Below, piece after piece: positions 21,606 to 31,427 of a stretch of DNA of 36,192 nt. The DNA is from UBA9732 sp963621975. GTDB lineage: Bacteria > Spirochaetota > Spirochaetia > Sphaerochaetales > Sphaerochaetaceae. The translations under genes and the position numbers were made by a program. Below the pieces are notes generated by a model. That model worked only from the letters and a program-made list of their open reading frames with translations, was not told the origin of the DNA and made no database searches. The stretch is taken from NCBI GenBank assembly GCA_963621975.1, contig CAVFGI010000020.1, positions 1 to 36,192 of the forward strand, read 5' to 3'. Position 1 is the stretch's first letter. Every line of letters starts with the position of its first letter.

Positions 21606-22825
21606 TTTAGAAGGAGGACTGTGAGGTCATTTACATTGGTACCAGTAGGTCCAGTGATGACGAGAGCATCAGCAGCCTTAAGAGCATTATAAGCATCATT
21701 GTTTTTGAGAACAGAAGAAATAACAATGCCCTTATTATCTAGTATTGCTGCAGTTTCTTGGTCTACACAGCCACCAGCGGCATCTGTTGGGCCATCTGTG
21801 CCATCACTTCCAACAGAGAAGATACAACACTTTTTAACTCCCCTTATTCCATCTGCAGCTGCCAAAGCAATCTCTTGGTTTCTACCGCCCTTACCCTTTC
21901 CTGTCAGGTGAACAACAGTCTCACCGCCAGCAATGAAAGCCAATTTCTTACCAGAGGCCTCATTGTCTCTAGCTATTGCAGCAAGGAACATTCCAGCATC
22001 GCGAGCTTCACAGTTAAGACTTGCTGTTAAGAAAACAGGTTCATACCCTAGGCTAGCTGCTGTCTTTGATGCAGAAAGGCACAACTGTTTAACACTACCG
22101 GTAACATAAGTGGTTACGTTTTCAAGAACCTTTGGAGTTGGCTTCTCAATAAGGCTCTTTGCTTCATCTGAAAGTTTTAATGAATACTTTTTAACAATTT
22201 CCAAAGCCTGTTCTGTTGTTGAAGAGTCTGGATAAGCTGGGCCGGAAGCTATCATATCCAAAGGGTCTCCAATTATGTCTGAAAGAACAATTGCATAAAC
22301 ATGAGCTGGAGCACAAAGTTGAGCAAACTTACCACCTTTGACAGATGATAGGCGCTTTCTCAAAGTGTTCATCTCAACAATATTGGCACCGCAAGCTAAA
22401 AGCTGGCGTGTAATGTCTTGGTTTTCTTGTTCTGAAACCAGTGGCTTTTCAAATAAAGCACTTCCCCCACCACTAATTAAAAAGAGAACATTATCGGTCT
22501 TGGAGAGTCCACTAACTAAGTCAATACATCTTTGAGTGGAAGTATATGTGTTGGAATCCGATACAGGGTGACCAGCTTCATATATCTCTATGGTGCCAAT
22601 TTCTCCCTTGCTATGACCATATTTTGTGATGACTGCACCCTGGTCAATGCGGTTTCCAAGTGAATCGTATGCGGCTTTTGCCATTTGCCATGCGGCCTTA
22701 CCTATGGCAATCAAAACCAGCTTTCCATCGTTGAATTTAATTTCCTTTAAGGCCTTCTTTACAGCACTATCTGGAAGAGCCTCTTTCAGCGCCTCATCAA
22801 TGATTTTTTTTGCATCGCTGTTCAT
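21602..22825 (-). CDS. Glycerate 2-kinase (DUF4147/MOFRL type)
   Basis: A 407-aa kinase that phosphorylates D-glycerate to 2-phosphoglycerate, feeding lower glycolysis. The DUF4147 part holds LIAIGKAAWQMAKAA, the GHPVSDSNT loop and FLISGGGSALFE, and NTLRKRLSSVKGG follows. The MOFRL part holds AGGETVVHLTGKGKGGRNQE and SVGSDGTDGPTDAAGG. All hallmark loops are intact. The ATG at 22825 is chosen over an upstream in-frame codon (22864) because AGGAGG lies eight to ten bases before it. It follows the GntP permease gene by 95 bases on the same strand, so uptake and phosphorylation of glycerate probably form one unit. Confidence 0.9.
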   Translation of the reverse strand: MNSDAKKIIDEALKEALPDSAVKKALKEIKFNDGKLVLIAIGKAAWQMAKAAYDSLGNRIDQGAVITKYGHSKGEIGTIEIYEAGHPVSDSNTYTSTQRCIDLVSGLSKTDNVLFLISGGGSALFEKPLVSEQENQDITRQLLACGANIVEMNTLRKRLSSVKGGKFAQLCAPAHVYAIVLSDIIGDPLDMIASGPAYPDSSTTEQALEIVKKYSLKLSDEAKSLIEKPTPKVLENVTTYVTGSVKQLCLSASKTAASLGYEPVFLTASLNCEARDAGMFLAAIARDNEASGKKLAFIAGGETVVHLTGKGKGGRNQEIALAAADGIRGVKKCCIFSVGSDGTDGPTDAAGGCVDQETAAILDNKGIVISSVLKNNDAYNALKAADALVITGPTGTNVNDLTVLLLN

Positions 22826-22920
22826 AAAACCTCCTAAACTGGACTTTGCGTCCAGCTGTGCCACAGCACTTTATTAAATGAGCGAACCAAAAGAAGTCCG
22901 CCCATCTGTAAAATTCTGTG

Positions 22921-24282
22921 TTAACAGAAAATTGAAACAATCAAGACGTTGATTATGGCTGCAACACCAATAACCAAGGTACCAACAGTCTGAGTCTTGT
23001 AACCATCCTGAGTATCCATTTCTCCAAAGTTTGTAACAACCCAGAAGTATGAGTCATTTGCATGTGAAACAACCATAGCTCCAGCACCAATGGCAACTGT
23101 AACAAGACAAGCATACATTGGTGTTGCAAAACCTAAGCTTTCCATCATTGGAGCAAGAATACCAGCTGTTGTTGTGATTGCAACTGTAGAAGAACCCTGT
23201 GCAGACTTAAGAATAGCAGCAAGAAGGAATGGGAAGATAAGACCAAAAGACTTGAGAACTGTAGCATTATCTGTAATGAAGTTGATGAGGTTGCTTGAGG
23301 AAATTACCTTACCAAGAACTCCACCGGCGGCTGTGACAAAAAGAATAGGTCCAACAGTCTTAAGAGTGTCGTTTGTAATTTCATAGAAATCCTTCATTTT
23401 TCCTGCAGAAGCAAGAAGGAAAACGCCAAAGATAACACCAACAGTAAGGGCGATGATTGGCTTACCAAGGAAAACAAAGAAAGGAATATTCTTTCCGGCC
23501 ATTGAAAGTGCAGATGCAAGACCCATGAGAATTATTGGAACTACTATAGGAGCAAATGCGGCCCAAGCGTTTGGAAGCTTTCCATAGCTCTTTACAAGCT
23601 CTTCATAGTCTTTTGCAGCTTCAGCTGAAGAATCTTCTTCATCTTTAGCCTTAACTTTCTTACCAATATTGATTGCAAAAATATAACCAGCAATCATTGG
23701 GAGGATTGAACAAAGAGCACCAACTGCCATGACTAAGAGAAGGTTTACTTCCTGTCCAATTCCACCAAACAAGGAGTTAGCTGCTGCAATAGGACCTGGT
23801 GTAGGAGGAATAAAACAGTGGGAAATGTAAAGGCCCATTGAAAGACATACAGTACAAGCAACAGAACTCTTGCCTGTCTTTTTAACCAATGCTTTTCTAA
23901 TTGGGTTTAGGATAACAAATCCGCTATCGCAGAAAACTGGAATTGATACAATCCAGCCCATGATGAGCATTGCAAGCTCAGGATTCTTCTTTCCAACAAG
24001 CTTTACAACGCAGTCTGCCATCTTTAATGCAGCACCTGTCTTCTCCAAAAGTACACCAACTAATGCACCAAGAATTATGACAATACCAATAGATGTAAAT
24101 GTTCCCGAGAAGCCAGAACCAATAACATCGGCAATTTTGGTAATATCGATTCCTGCTACCAATGCGAGAATAAGAGATACTCCCATTATTGAAAGGAATG
24201 GGTGTACATGCCACTTTGAAATTGCAATAATCATTAGAGCAACTGCAAGAACAAAGACAATTAGTAATGGAATACCTGTCAT
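22921..24282 (-). CDS. GntP family permease (probable glycerate/gluconate transporter)
   Basis: A 453-aa inner-membrane permease with about twelve hydrophobic segments. Family landmarks are the opening HPFLSIMGVSLILALVAGID, SIPVFCDSGFVIL and the CFIPPTPGPIAAANSLF loop. These proteins import sugar acids with protons. The glycerate kinase gene downstream suggests D-glycerate as substrate. The ATG at 24282 follows AGGAGG at good spacing, and the longer frame to 24315 is not needed. The 200-base divergent region with the lipoprotein gene contains a 14-bp inverted repeat (24314-24327 and 24394-24407). Confidence 0.92.
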   Translation of the reverse strand: MTGIPLLIVFVLAVALMIIAISKWHVHPFLSIMGVSLILALVAGIDITKIADVIGSGFSGTFTSIGIVIILGALVGVLLEKTGAALKMADCVVKLVGKKNPELAMLIMGWIVSIPVFCDSGFVILNPIRKALVKKTGKSSVACTVCLSMGLYISHCFIPPTPGPIAAANSLFGGIGQEVNLLLVMAVGALCSILPMIAGYIFAINIGKKVKAKDEEDSSAEAAKDYEELVKSYGKLPNAWAAFAPIVVPIILMGLASALSMAGKNIPFFVFLGKPIIALTVGVIFGVFLLASAGKMKDFYEITNDTLKTVGPILFVTAAGGVLGKVISSSNLINFITDNATVLKSFGLIFPFLLAAILKSAQGSSTVAITTTAGILAPMMESLGFATPMYACLVTVAIGAGAMVVSHANDSYFWVVTNFGEMDTQDGYKTQTVGTLVIGVAAIINVLIVSIFC

Positions 24283-24313
24283 TTTATTCCTCCTGTGAGA
24301 TAGAAATTTGTTC

Positions 24314-24407
24314 AAAATTGTCCAAATCTCTTCAAGGCTAGATTCTAAAATAAAAATATGAATCTTGCAAATTTTTTCAACAAAGTTGTTATTATTAGGA
24401 CAAATTT
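24314..24407. promoter_or_regulatory. Spaced inverted repeat in a divergent promoter region
   Basis: AAAATTGTCCAAAT (24314-24327) is matched at 12 of 14 positions by the reverse complement of 24394-24407 (ATTAGGACAAATTT). The two arms are about 80 bp apart between start sites of divergent genes. This could be a pair of operator half-regions for looping or for separate repressors. No regulator gene is adjacent. Confidence 0.35.
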
Positions 24408-24482
24408 TTGATAAGTTTTTTGAAGTTTCAAGGTTTCTTTAAGGTTGACAGTTTATTCTCCAAACGAAATGGAGAAAAACAT

Positions 24483-26471
24483 ATGAAGAACACAATCAAA
24501 ACAACATTTTTAGTAATCCTATTGGTCTTCTGTTTTATCGGGGCATCATGTAATACAGATATCTCTGATAGTGCAAACGGCTCAGACAGTACCAATACCA
24601 CTACTGTCCCAACACAAAGTGGAACGTACAGTTCTTTTGTGGATGGCTGGATCTCAGATGAAGATGCAATTGCAACCGTAACGCCTTCTGTAGACCAGAT
24701 GCCTGATGCTTATGATGCAAGCGATTATATATACGATGCAAGTGAGTATACAGAGGTTGAAATTGACCTTTCAAATCTTGCTTCAGCGTATGCAGATGGG
24801 AATGTAACAGTTGAAGCAAAAAAGAAGAAGACAACTATAACTCTATCTTCTGAAGCAAAGTACAATATAGTGCTGACTGGTACAAGTGAAGTAGGAATAA
24901 CCATAGTTTCTGATAACGATTTTGTACTTACCCTTGACAATGTTACTATTACATCTGCAGATGGAAGCGACGAACAGGCGTTAAAGACAAAAAATACATC
25001 AACCTGTTTCCTTGTGCTTGTAGGAGAAAGTACTTTAACAGGATGCACAGATTCCTCTGGTGAAACAACAACTAATGCCATCAAGACAAGTGGATCTCTT
25101 GTAATCTCAGGCGATGGAACATTGAATGTTATTGGCAATACAAAGCATGGAATTGTAAGTGATGATGTTGTTTGTATTCAAAGTGGAACTGTAAATGTAA
25201 CTTTAAACCCAGAAACAAGTGCTGGAACTGGAATTAAACCTGTGAACGGATATGTCCAGAATGGTGGAACTGTCAATATTACAGCACTGAATATGACAGA
25301 AGGTTCTGAAACAAAGGGCATCAAGGTAGACGGAGATGAAGAGGAAACCGAGTATGGTTCAGCAAAGGGCTACATTCTTATAAATGGTGGACAACTTACT
25401 ATTGAATCTTCAGGTAAAGGTTTGACTGCAGGCTTTAATCCTACAGAGGATGGAGATACAACTTCATCAGAAAATGATCCAAGCGCAGATGTCTTCATTA
25501 ACAATGGCCTTATCACCATCACAACCTATGCAACTCCACGAGAGGATACTTATACGAATGGTGTAAGTAACGATGATGGCGTATCTCCAGAAGGCATTGA
25601 GGGAAAACACAGCGTAACAATTAATGGTGGGAAAATTATTCTAAACACCACAGACGACTGTATTAACACCAGTACAAGTGATTCAAGCATTGTTATTAAC
25701 GGAGGCCTTATCTATGCGTACAGCAGTGCAAATGATTCAGTAGATAGCAATGGAACAATTGTAATTAATGGTGGTGTTTTGCTTGCATTGGGAGCAGGTG
25801 CACCTGAAGGTGGAATAGACTGTGACCAGGACAACCGGTTTATTTATACCGGTGGAACAATCATAGCAATGGGTGGTAGTAATCAAATTCCACAAGGCAC
25901 TGGTACAACTGGATATGTTCTTACAACTGGCTCAACCATGGGAATGGGAGGCATGCAAGGTGGCATGCAAGGTCGTCCACAGGGTGGCATGCAAGGTGGC
26001 ATGCAAGGCGGTCCTCAGGGAATGCAACCTGAAAACATGCAAGGTATGGACAATATGCCTAGTGGAATGCCAGCAGGTATGCAAGGCGGTATTCAAGGTG
26101 GTCCACAGGGAATGCCAAGTGAAATGCAAGGTGAGCCTCAAGGAATGCAGGAAATGCCTAATGGCGGTATGCAAGATGTCAATATGATGGGACAAGGTTC
26201 TCTTTCCCAGGGTTCTGTTCTAGCAGTAGTGGATGATGAAGGTAACGTGCTTATAGCTTTTACTGTTCCAGAAGGTTGCGTGACAAACAATGTCCTAATT
26301 GCAAGTGATGCCCTTGAAAATGGTGGTGTTGTTTACTATACAGGCAATGCTTCAATTGAAAGTGCAGATTATACTTTTGCAAATAGCCTTGCACTTGGGA
26401 ATGTAAAACTTACAATTTCCAATGCCTCTCAGGCAACAATCAGTAGCACTGCAACTGCCATAACACTTTAA
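24483..26471 (+). CDS. DUF4353/Cthe_2159-like carbohydrate-binding lipoprotein
   Basis: A 662-aa lipoprotein. The signal peptide ends in IGASC, making Cys23 the lipidated residue, consistent with a spirochaetal lipobox. After a Ser/Thr-rich linker, residues about 110-480 form a repeated strand-turn pattern (INGG, VINGG, TIVING motifs) of the right-handed beta-helix DUF4353 family, whose founder Cthe_2159 binds cellulose and acid sugars. Residues about 485-575 are a Gly-Gln-Met-Pro tract of GMQGG/QGM repeats, and the last 85 residues return to beta structure. The ATG at 24483 is used because the longer frame from 24408 lacks a ribosome site and would bury the signal peptide. The neighbours give no clue to the ligand. 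Confidence 0.8.
   Translation: MKNTIKTTFLVILLVFCFIGASCNTDISDSANGSDSTNTTTVPTQSGTYSSFVDGWISDEDAIATVTPSVDQMPDAYDASDYIYDASEYTEVEIDLSNLASAYADGNVTVEAKKKKTTITLSSEAKYNIVLTGTSEVGITIVSDNDFVLTLDNVTITSADGSDEQALKTKNTSTCFLVLVGESTLTGCTDSSGETTTNAIKTSGSLVISGDGTLNVIGNTKHGIVSDDVVCIQSGTVNVTLNPETSAGTGIKPVNGYVQNGGTVNITALNMTEGSETKGIKVDGDEEETEYGSAKGYILINGGQLTIESSGKGLTAGFNPTEDGDTTSSENDPSADVFINNGLITITTYATPREDTYTNGVSNDDGVSPEGIEGKHSVTINGGKIILNTTDDCINTSTSDSSIVINGGLIYAYSSANDSVDSNGTIVINGGVLLALGAGAPEGGIDCDQDNRFIYTGGTIIAMGGSNQIPQGTGTTGYVLTTGSTMGMGGMQGGMQGRPQGGMQGGMQGGPQGMQPENMQGMDNMPSGMPAGMQGGIQGGPQGMPSEMQGEPQGMQEMPNGGMQDVNMMGQGSLSQGSVLAVVDDEGNVLIAFTVPEGCVTNNVLIASDALENGGVVYYTGNASIESADYTFANSLALGNVKLTISNASQATISSTATAITL
25937..26205 (+). 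repeat. GGCATGCAAGG-type coding repeats (Gly-Gln-Met tract)
   Basis: The DNA repeats variants of GGCATGCAAGG about ten times, some perfect and adjacent (25951 onward). It encodes the low-complexity Gly-Gln-Met-Pro stretch of the lipoprotein. Copy number could change by slippage or recombination. Repeats are in multiples of three only in part, so changes would usually keep frame. Confidence 0.7.
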
Positions 26472-26481
26472 TGATATAGAG

Positions 26482-26537
26482 AAGGTTTTTGTAAAAACCT
26501 TAGAGGTGTCTTCTTAACAAAGGGGGCACCTCTTTTT
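26482..26537. terminator. Double hairpin terminator between convergent genes
   Basis: Hairpin one: AAGGTTTTT (26482-26490) with AAAAACCTT (26493-26501) around GT. Hairpin two: AGAGGTG (26502-26508) with CACCTCT (26527-26533), then TTTTT. The second is a standard intrinsic terminator for the + strand lipoprotein gene. The - strand gene stops at 26536, so its transcript would run into the same structures from the other side. Confidence 0.8.
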
Positions 26538-29500
26538 ACAAAGCTTTCTTTGCACTAGAAAGCATAAGTTTAATACGGTTAAGCTGGTTGACTTCGCTTG
26601 CACCAGGGTCATAGTCAACTGCCACAATATTACTTTGAGGATACGCTTTTCTAATAACTTTAATTACGCCCTTTCCAACAACATGGTTTGGAAGACAAGC
26701 AAAAGGCTGTATACAAACAACATTGGGGGTATTGTGAGTAACAAGTTCAATCATTTCTCCAGCAAGAAACCACCCTTCTCCATACTGGTTGCCCAAAGAA
26801 AGGAAAGGCTCTGTCTTTTTTGCAATCTCATAGATGGAAAGAGGCGCATCAAAACGCTTACTAGCATTAAGAGCATCAACAGCTGGCTTACGAATAAAAG
26901 ATATGGCTTTAAGCAGTTCTTTTGAGATATATGAATTGTATTTCTTTGCACCAAAATATTTTACTTTGTATTGCATATTAAGTACACCAAAATTGAAAAA
27001 GTCTATAAAATCCGGAACTACAGCCTCTGCGCCCTCTCTTTCAAGAAGATCAACAAGGTAATTATTTGCAAGAGGCATATACTTAACAAGAATTTCACCA
27101 ACAATACCAACTCGAGGCTTTTTAAGAGTTTCATTGATTGGAAAGTTATCAAAAGCTTCTACAATACCGCGACATAAGTCCTTATACTTATATTTAGTAT
27201 TAGGATTTATAAGAGAGTCTATACAAGTTTTCTCCCATTTTTTATGTAGTTCGTTAGCAGAGCCCGGAGTAAGTTCATACGGCCTTACACGGTAAAGGCA
27301 ACGCATGAGTAAATCTCCATAAATTAAGGCTTTTGCACCATCTTCAATTAAGCCTAATGACAACTTGAATCCCTCATTCTTCTCCATCCCATTAGCATTA
27401 AGTGAAATAACAGGAATATGAGAGTACCCAGCCTTATCCAAAGCACGACGAATAAGTGAAACATAATTGCTTGCACGACAACAACCACCAGTTTGGCTCA
27501 TAATAATGGCCAAATGATTTGTGTCATATTTACCGGAAAGAACAGCATCCATAAACTGGCCAACCATCACAATAGATGGATAGCAAGCATCATTGTTAAC
27601 ATATTTGAGCCCTGCATTTATTGCACTGCGGTTATCATTATCAAGAATAACTACGTTATAACCATACTTATGGAAAACAGGCTCAATAATATTAAAATGA
27701 ATTGGACTCATTTGAGGTGCAAGAATAGTGTACCCAGTTTTTTTCATCTCTTTTGTAAATAAAGTTCTCTTGTACGCTGTGAACTTTGCAGTGCTTGACA
27801 AAGCCTTCTTGTTGTTTTTCTCTCTTACTTCCATAGCATACAAAAGTGAGCGTATTCGTATGCGTACTGCCCCAAGATTTGCAACTTCATCAATTTTTAA
27901 TACTGTGTACAATTTGCCAGAAACTTCCAATATCTCATTTACCTGATCTGTTGTGATAGCATCTAGCCCACAACCAAAAGAATTAAGCTGAAGTAGCTCG
28001 ATATTATGGTGATGAGAAACAAATTCAGCTGCAGTATACAATCTTGAATGATAAACCCACTGGTCAACAACCCTCAAAGGCCTAGTAGGAGCAAAATCAA
28101 GAGGAATGCTGTCTTCTGTTAAAACATTAAGACCATAAGAAGCAATGAGTTCTGGAATTCCATGATTGATTTCTGGATCAATATGATAAGGACGTCCAGC
28201 AAGAACAATAGCTTTTTCACCCAGCCTCTTAGTTTTCTCAATAATTCTTGCCCCCTCTTTTCTTATATCCTCTTTTGCCTTTATTTGCTCAGTCCACGCC
28301 TCTTTGACAGCCTCTCTAACTTCTTTTGCAGATATGCCCCACTCTTCACGACAAATATCAATTAATCTATCACAAATTGTCTTCTCATCCGTGAAGGCCA
28401 TAAAAGGATGAATATAGTGCACTCCTTTTTCTTCTAAATCTTCAACATTGTTTTTTATGTTTTCTGAATAAGATATAACAATTGGACAGTTGTAATACCT
28501 ATTTTGTGGATTTTCAGTTTCCTTGTGTTCATAAAAAACACTTGGGTGAAATATTGTTTTTACGCCCTCGCCAATGAGAAATTCAACATGCCCATGCACA
28601 AGCTTAGCAGGATAACAAAGAGACTCAGATGGTATTGACTCCATACCCTTCTCATATATTTTTCTTGAAGAAAATGGAGAGAGAACCACGCGAAATTTAA
28701 GCTTTTTGAAAAACGTTGCCCAAAAAGGATAATTTTCATACATGTTGAGAACTCTAGGAATACCAATGACTCCACGCTCTGCCAAGTTTTCATCTAAACT
28801 CTCATATTTGAAGATTCTCTCACGTTTATAGGCAACCATATTGTCACCTTTTTTTATCCCGATATTATTGCCAAGAGGTTTTTCACATCGGTTACCACTT
28901 ATATGCCTACGTCCACCAGAAAAAACATTGATTGTGAGCATACAATTATTTGAACAACCACCACAGCGAGTAGAAGTAGCTTTGTAGCTTAAACTTTCAA
29001 TCTCATCTAAAGACAACATACTACTCTTAGTGCCTGTATAATTACTCTTAGCAATAAGAGCAGCTCCAAAAGCACCCATAACGCCTGAAATATCGGGACA
29101 AACAACTTCTGCTCCTGCAATCCTTTCAAATGCTGCAAGAACGGCTTTGTTGTGAAAAGTTCCACCCTGAACTACAATATGACTTCCAAGTTCTTCTGCA
29201 GAAGAAAGCTTTATAACTTTATAAAGGGCATTTTTAATTACTGAATATGCAAGTCCAGCCGAGATATCTGCAACAGAAGCACCTTCTTTCTGAGCCTGTT
29301 TAACATTTGAGTTCATGAAAACTGTACAACGTGTTCCCAAATCTACAGGATTTGGAGCAAAGAGAGCTATCTCTCCAAATTCTTGTGCGCTATAACCTAA
29401 AGATTGAGCAAAATTCTCAATGAAAGAACCACAGCCAGATGAGCAAGCTTCATTGAGCATGATAGAATCTACTACACCATCTTTAAGCCTAATACACTTC

Positions 29501-30771
29501 ATGTCCTGACCGCCTATATCAAGAACGCAGTCAACCGAATTATCAAAAAAAGAAGCGGCAGTGCAGTGCGCAATAGTCTCAACTATCCCATCATCAAGGA
29601 AAAAGGCCGTCTTTAAAAGAGCTTCTCCATACCCTGTAGAACAACTACGTGCAATGTTAGCCCCTTTTGGCATCAAGGATGATAGCTCTTTTATTCCCAC
29701 TTTAGCAGCTTCTATAGGATTACCCTTATTATTTGTATAGAAAGAATATAATAACTCTCCATTCTCTCCAATTAGCGCAAGCTTTGTTGTTGTAGAACCA
29801 GCATCAATACCTAAGAAGCACTCTCCTGTATAAGATGAAAGCTCTCCTCTTTTGACTTTAGCTTTATCATGTCTAGAACAAAATGAATCAAAACTTTCTT
29901 TGTTTTCAAAGAGAGCCGGAAGCCGTGGCATTTCAAAAGTTACTTTAACACCACCTTTGAGTTTTTCTATAAGAGCATCAAGTTCAATAGAATTATCAGA
30001 ATTACTTTCCAATGCAGCACCCAAGGCAGCAAAAAGATGCGAGTTTTCTGGGTCTACTGTTGTTTTTTCTGTAAGACCTAGAGTTCTAATAAAAGCTTTT
30101 TTAAGCTCTGGCAAAAAATGAAGAGGCCCTCCTAGAAATGCAACACACCCTCTAATTGGCTTACCACATGCCAAGCCCGATATTGTTTGTGTAACAACTG
30201 CTTGAAATATAGAAGCAGCAAGGTCTGCTTTTGTTGCTCCTTCATTAATAAGAGGTTGAATGTCAGTTTTTGCAAAAACCCCACAACGGGCAGCAATAGG
30301 ATAAAGTTGTTTGTAGTTTTCAGCTTCTTTGTTCAAACCCGTGGCAGTAGTCTGTAAGAGAGAAGCCATTTGATCTATAAAAGAGCCTGTACCACCTGCG
30401 CAGACCCCATTCATACGTTCTTCCAAACCACCTGTAAAGTAGATTATTTTGGCATCCTCTCCTCCAAGTTCTATAGCAACATCGGTCTGCGGTGCATATT
30501 TTTTGAGAGCTGTGGCGACTGCAACAACTTCTTGGACAAAGTTAATTTCCAAAGATTTGGCAAGATTGATTGAGCCAGATCCCGTAATAGAGACTTCTAT
30601 AATGGCATTCCCTAGGCGAGTTCTTGCTTCTTCCAATAGAGAAGCTAACGTCTCTTGAGTATGTGCTTGATGTCGTCTGTACTCTCCAAAAACAAGATTG
30701 TCTTTGTCATCAAGAATTACAAGTTTGACAGTTGTAGAGCCTATATCTATTCCAGCACAATACTTATTCAT
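26536..30771 (-). CDS. Giant fused activase/2-hydroxyacyl-CoA dehydratase-like protein
   Basis: A 1411-aa multidomain protein. Two BadF/BadG/HgdC-type ATPase domains come first, each starting GIDxGSTTxK (residues 8 and about 320) and each with a cluster-binding Cys loop: CAGGTGSF (near Cys124) and ACSSGCGSF (near 441). A Cys-rich link (CGGCSNNC, near 600) follows, then a DUF2229 region (about 665-860) and an HgdB-like half with CYPS, GGCC (near 1095) and PFACLPNH (near 1358). The activase would use ATP and a 4Fe-4S cluster to pass a low-potential electron to the reductase half. Proteins of this plan (plsA/plsR, split or fused) are reported to form plasmalogens in Clostridium perfringens. Its place 25 bases after plsY supports a lipid role. 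Classic amino-acid-fermenting dehydratase is the alternative. Start has AGGAGGGG. Confidence 0.88.
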   Translation of the reverse strand: MNKYCAGIDIGSTTVKLVILDDKDNLVFGEYRRHQAHTQETLASLLEEARTRLGNAIIEVSITGSGSINLAKSLEINFVQEVVAVATALKKYAPQTDVAIELGGEDAKIIYFTGGLEERMNGVCAGGTGSFIDQMASLLQTTATGLNKEAENYKQLYPIAARCGVFAKTDIQPLINEGATKADLAASIFQAVVTQTISGLACGKPIRGCVAFLGGPLHFLPELKKAFIRTLGLTEKTTVDPENSHLFAALGAALESNSDNSIELDALIEKLKGGVKVTFEMPRLPALFENKESFDSFCSRHDKAKVKRGELSSYTGECFLGIDAGSTTTKLALIGENGELLYSFYTNNKGNPIEAAKVGIKELSSLMPKGANIARSCSTGYGEALLKTAFFLDDGIVETIAHCTAASFFDNSVDCVLDIGGQDMKCIRLKDGVVDSIMLNEACSSGCGSFIENFAQSLGYSAQEFGEIALFAPNPVDLGTRCTVFMNSNVKQAQKEGASVADISAGLAYSVIKNALYKVIKLSSAEELGSHIVVQGGTFHNKAVLAAFERIAGAEVVCPDISGVMGAFGAALIAKSNYTGTKSSMLSLDEIESLSYKATSTRCGGCSNNCMLTINVFSGGRRHISGNRCEKPLGNNIGIKKGDNMVAYKRERIFKYESLDENLAERGVIGIPRVLNMYENYPFWATFFKKLKFRVVLSPFSSRKIYEKGMESIPSESLCYPAKLVHGHVEFLIGEGVKTIFHPSVFYEHKETENPQNRYYNCPIVISYSENIKNNVEDLEEKGVHYIHPFMAFTDEKTICDRLIDICREEWGISAKEVREAVKEAWTEQIKAKEDIRKEGARIIEKTKRLGEKAIVLAGRPYHIDPEINHGIPELIASYGLNVLTEDSIPLDFAPTRPLRVVDQWVYHSRLYTAAEFVSHHHNIELLQLNSFGCGLDAITTDQVNEILEVSGKLYTVLKIDEVANLGAVRIRIRSLLYAMEVREKNNKKALSSTAKFTAYKRTLFTKEMKKTGYTILAPQMSPIHFNIIEPVFHKYGYNVVILDNDNRSAINAGLKYVNNDACYPSIVMVGQFMDAVLSGKYDTNHLAIIMSQTGGCCRASNYVSLIRRALDKAGYSHIPVISLNANGMEKNEGFKLSLGLIEDGAKALIYGDLLMRCLYRVRPYELTPGSANELHKKWEKTCIDSLINPNTKYKYKDLCRGIVEAFDNFPINETLKKPRVGIVGEILVKYMPLANNYLVDLLEREGAEAVVPDFIDFFNFGVLNMQYKVKYFGAKKYNSYISKELLKAISFIRKPAVDALNASKRFDAPLSIYEIAKKTEPFLSLGNQYGEGWFLAGEMIELVTHNTPNVVCIQPFACLPNHVVGKGVIKVIRKAYPQSNIVAVDYDPGASEVNQLNRIKLMLSSAKKAL

Positions 30772-30796
30772 GAATACATACCCCTCCTATGGCTTT

Positions 30797-31417
30797 TTAA
30801 TGTGAGCCAAAGCTAAATTTTGGTTCCTCTCCTTTGAAAAGACGTTTAAAATTCTCACTGTGCCTATAAAAAACAAAGAGAGCTATAAGAGCATCGTAGA
30901 CAACCACAGAAACAGATGCGCCAAACAAGAGAAGAATTACAGGAGCACAAAGAAGTGCTGCTACCGTTGAAAGGGACATATATTTGGTTGTCAATAAAAG
31001 AACTACCATAATAAAAGTAACAATAAGACCCACGCGCCAGTCTATAACCCACACAGTGGAAAGGCTCACCAAAAAGCCCTTACCTCCCTTAAAGCCATAC
31101 CAAACAGGATATACATGGCCCAAAACAGCAAATATTCCAGTATAAACAGCACCAAGTTGATACATGCCAAGTTCTCTTTCAAAAAGATGGGCAAAAATAA
31201 TGCAAACAATAGCCGCTTTAGAAACATCAAGAATAAGTACTACCCAAGCAAGTTTATTGCCAAAACATCTCTTGAAGTTTGTAAAACCTGGGTTTCCACT
31301 TCCCATAGTGCGGATATCTTTTTTATAAACAGCCTTTGAAAAAGTAATAGAAGGATTCCAACCTGAAACCAAATAAGCACAAATTGCAGAAACAGCATAT
31401 AGCACGTAGATATTCAT
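30797..31417 (-). CDS. plsY: Glycerol-3-phosphate acyltransferase PlsY
   Basis: A 206-aa inner-membrane enzyme transferring an acyl group from acyl-phosphate to sn-1 of glycerol-3-phosphate, the first step of phospholipid synthesis. GSGNPGFTN (39-47) and GFKGGKG (about 105-111) are the conserved active-site loops, set among five to six hydrophobic segments. The C-terminus is cytosolic and basic. The start follows AAGGGA, ten bases after the FakA-type gene stop. FakAB produces exactly the acyl-phosphate this enzyme uses, so the pairing is functionally sensible. The giant activase gene follows at 25 bases. Confidence 0.95.
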   Translation of the reverse strand: MNIYVLYAVSAICAYLVSGWNPSITFSKAVYKKDIRTMGSGNPGFTNFKRCFGNKLAWVVLILDVSKAAIVCIIFAHLFERELGMYQLGAVYTGIFAVLGHVYPVWYGFKGGKGFLVSLSTVWVIDWRVGLIVTFIMVVLLLTTKYMSLSTVAALLCAPVILLLFGASVSVVVYDALIALFVFYRHSENFKRLFKGEEPKFSFGSH

Positions 31418-31427
31418 AGCTCTTCCC

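Noticed and set aside
25932..26195. A His/Leu/Trp-rich reading frame on the - strand
   Set aside because: It is the mirror of the Gly-Gln-Met coding repeats of the lipoprotein, with no promoter or ribosome site.
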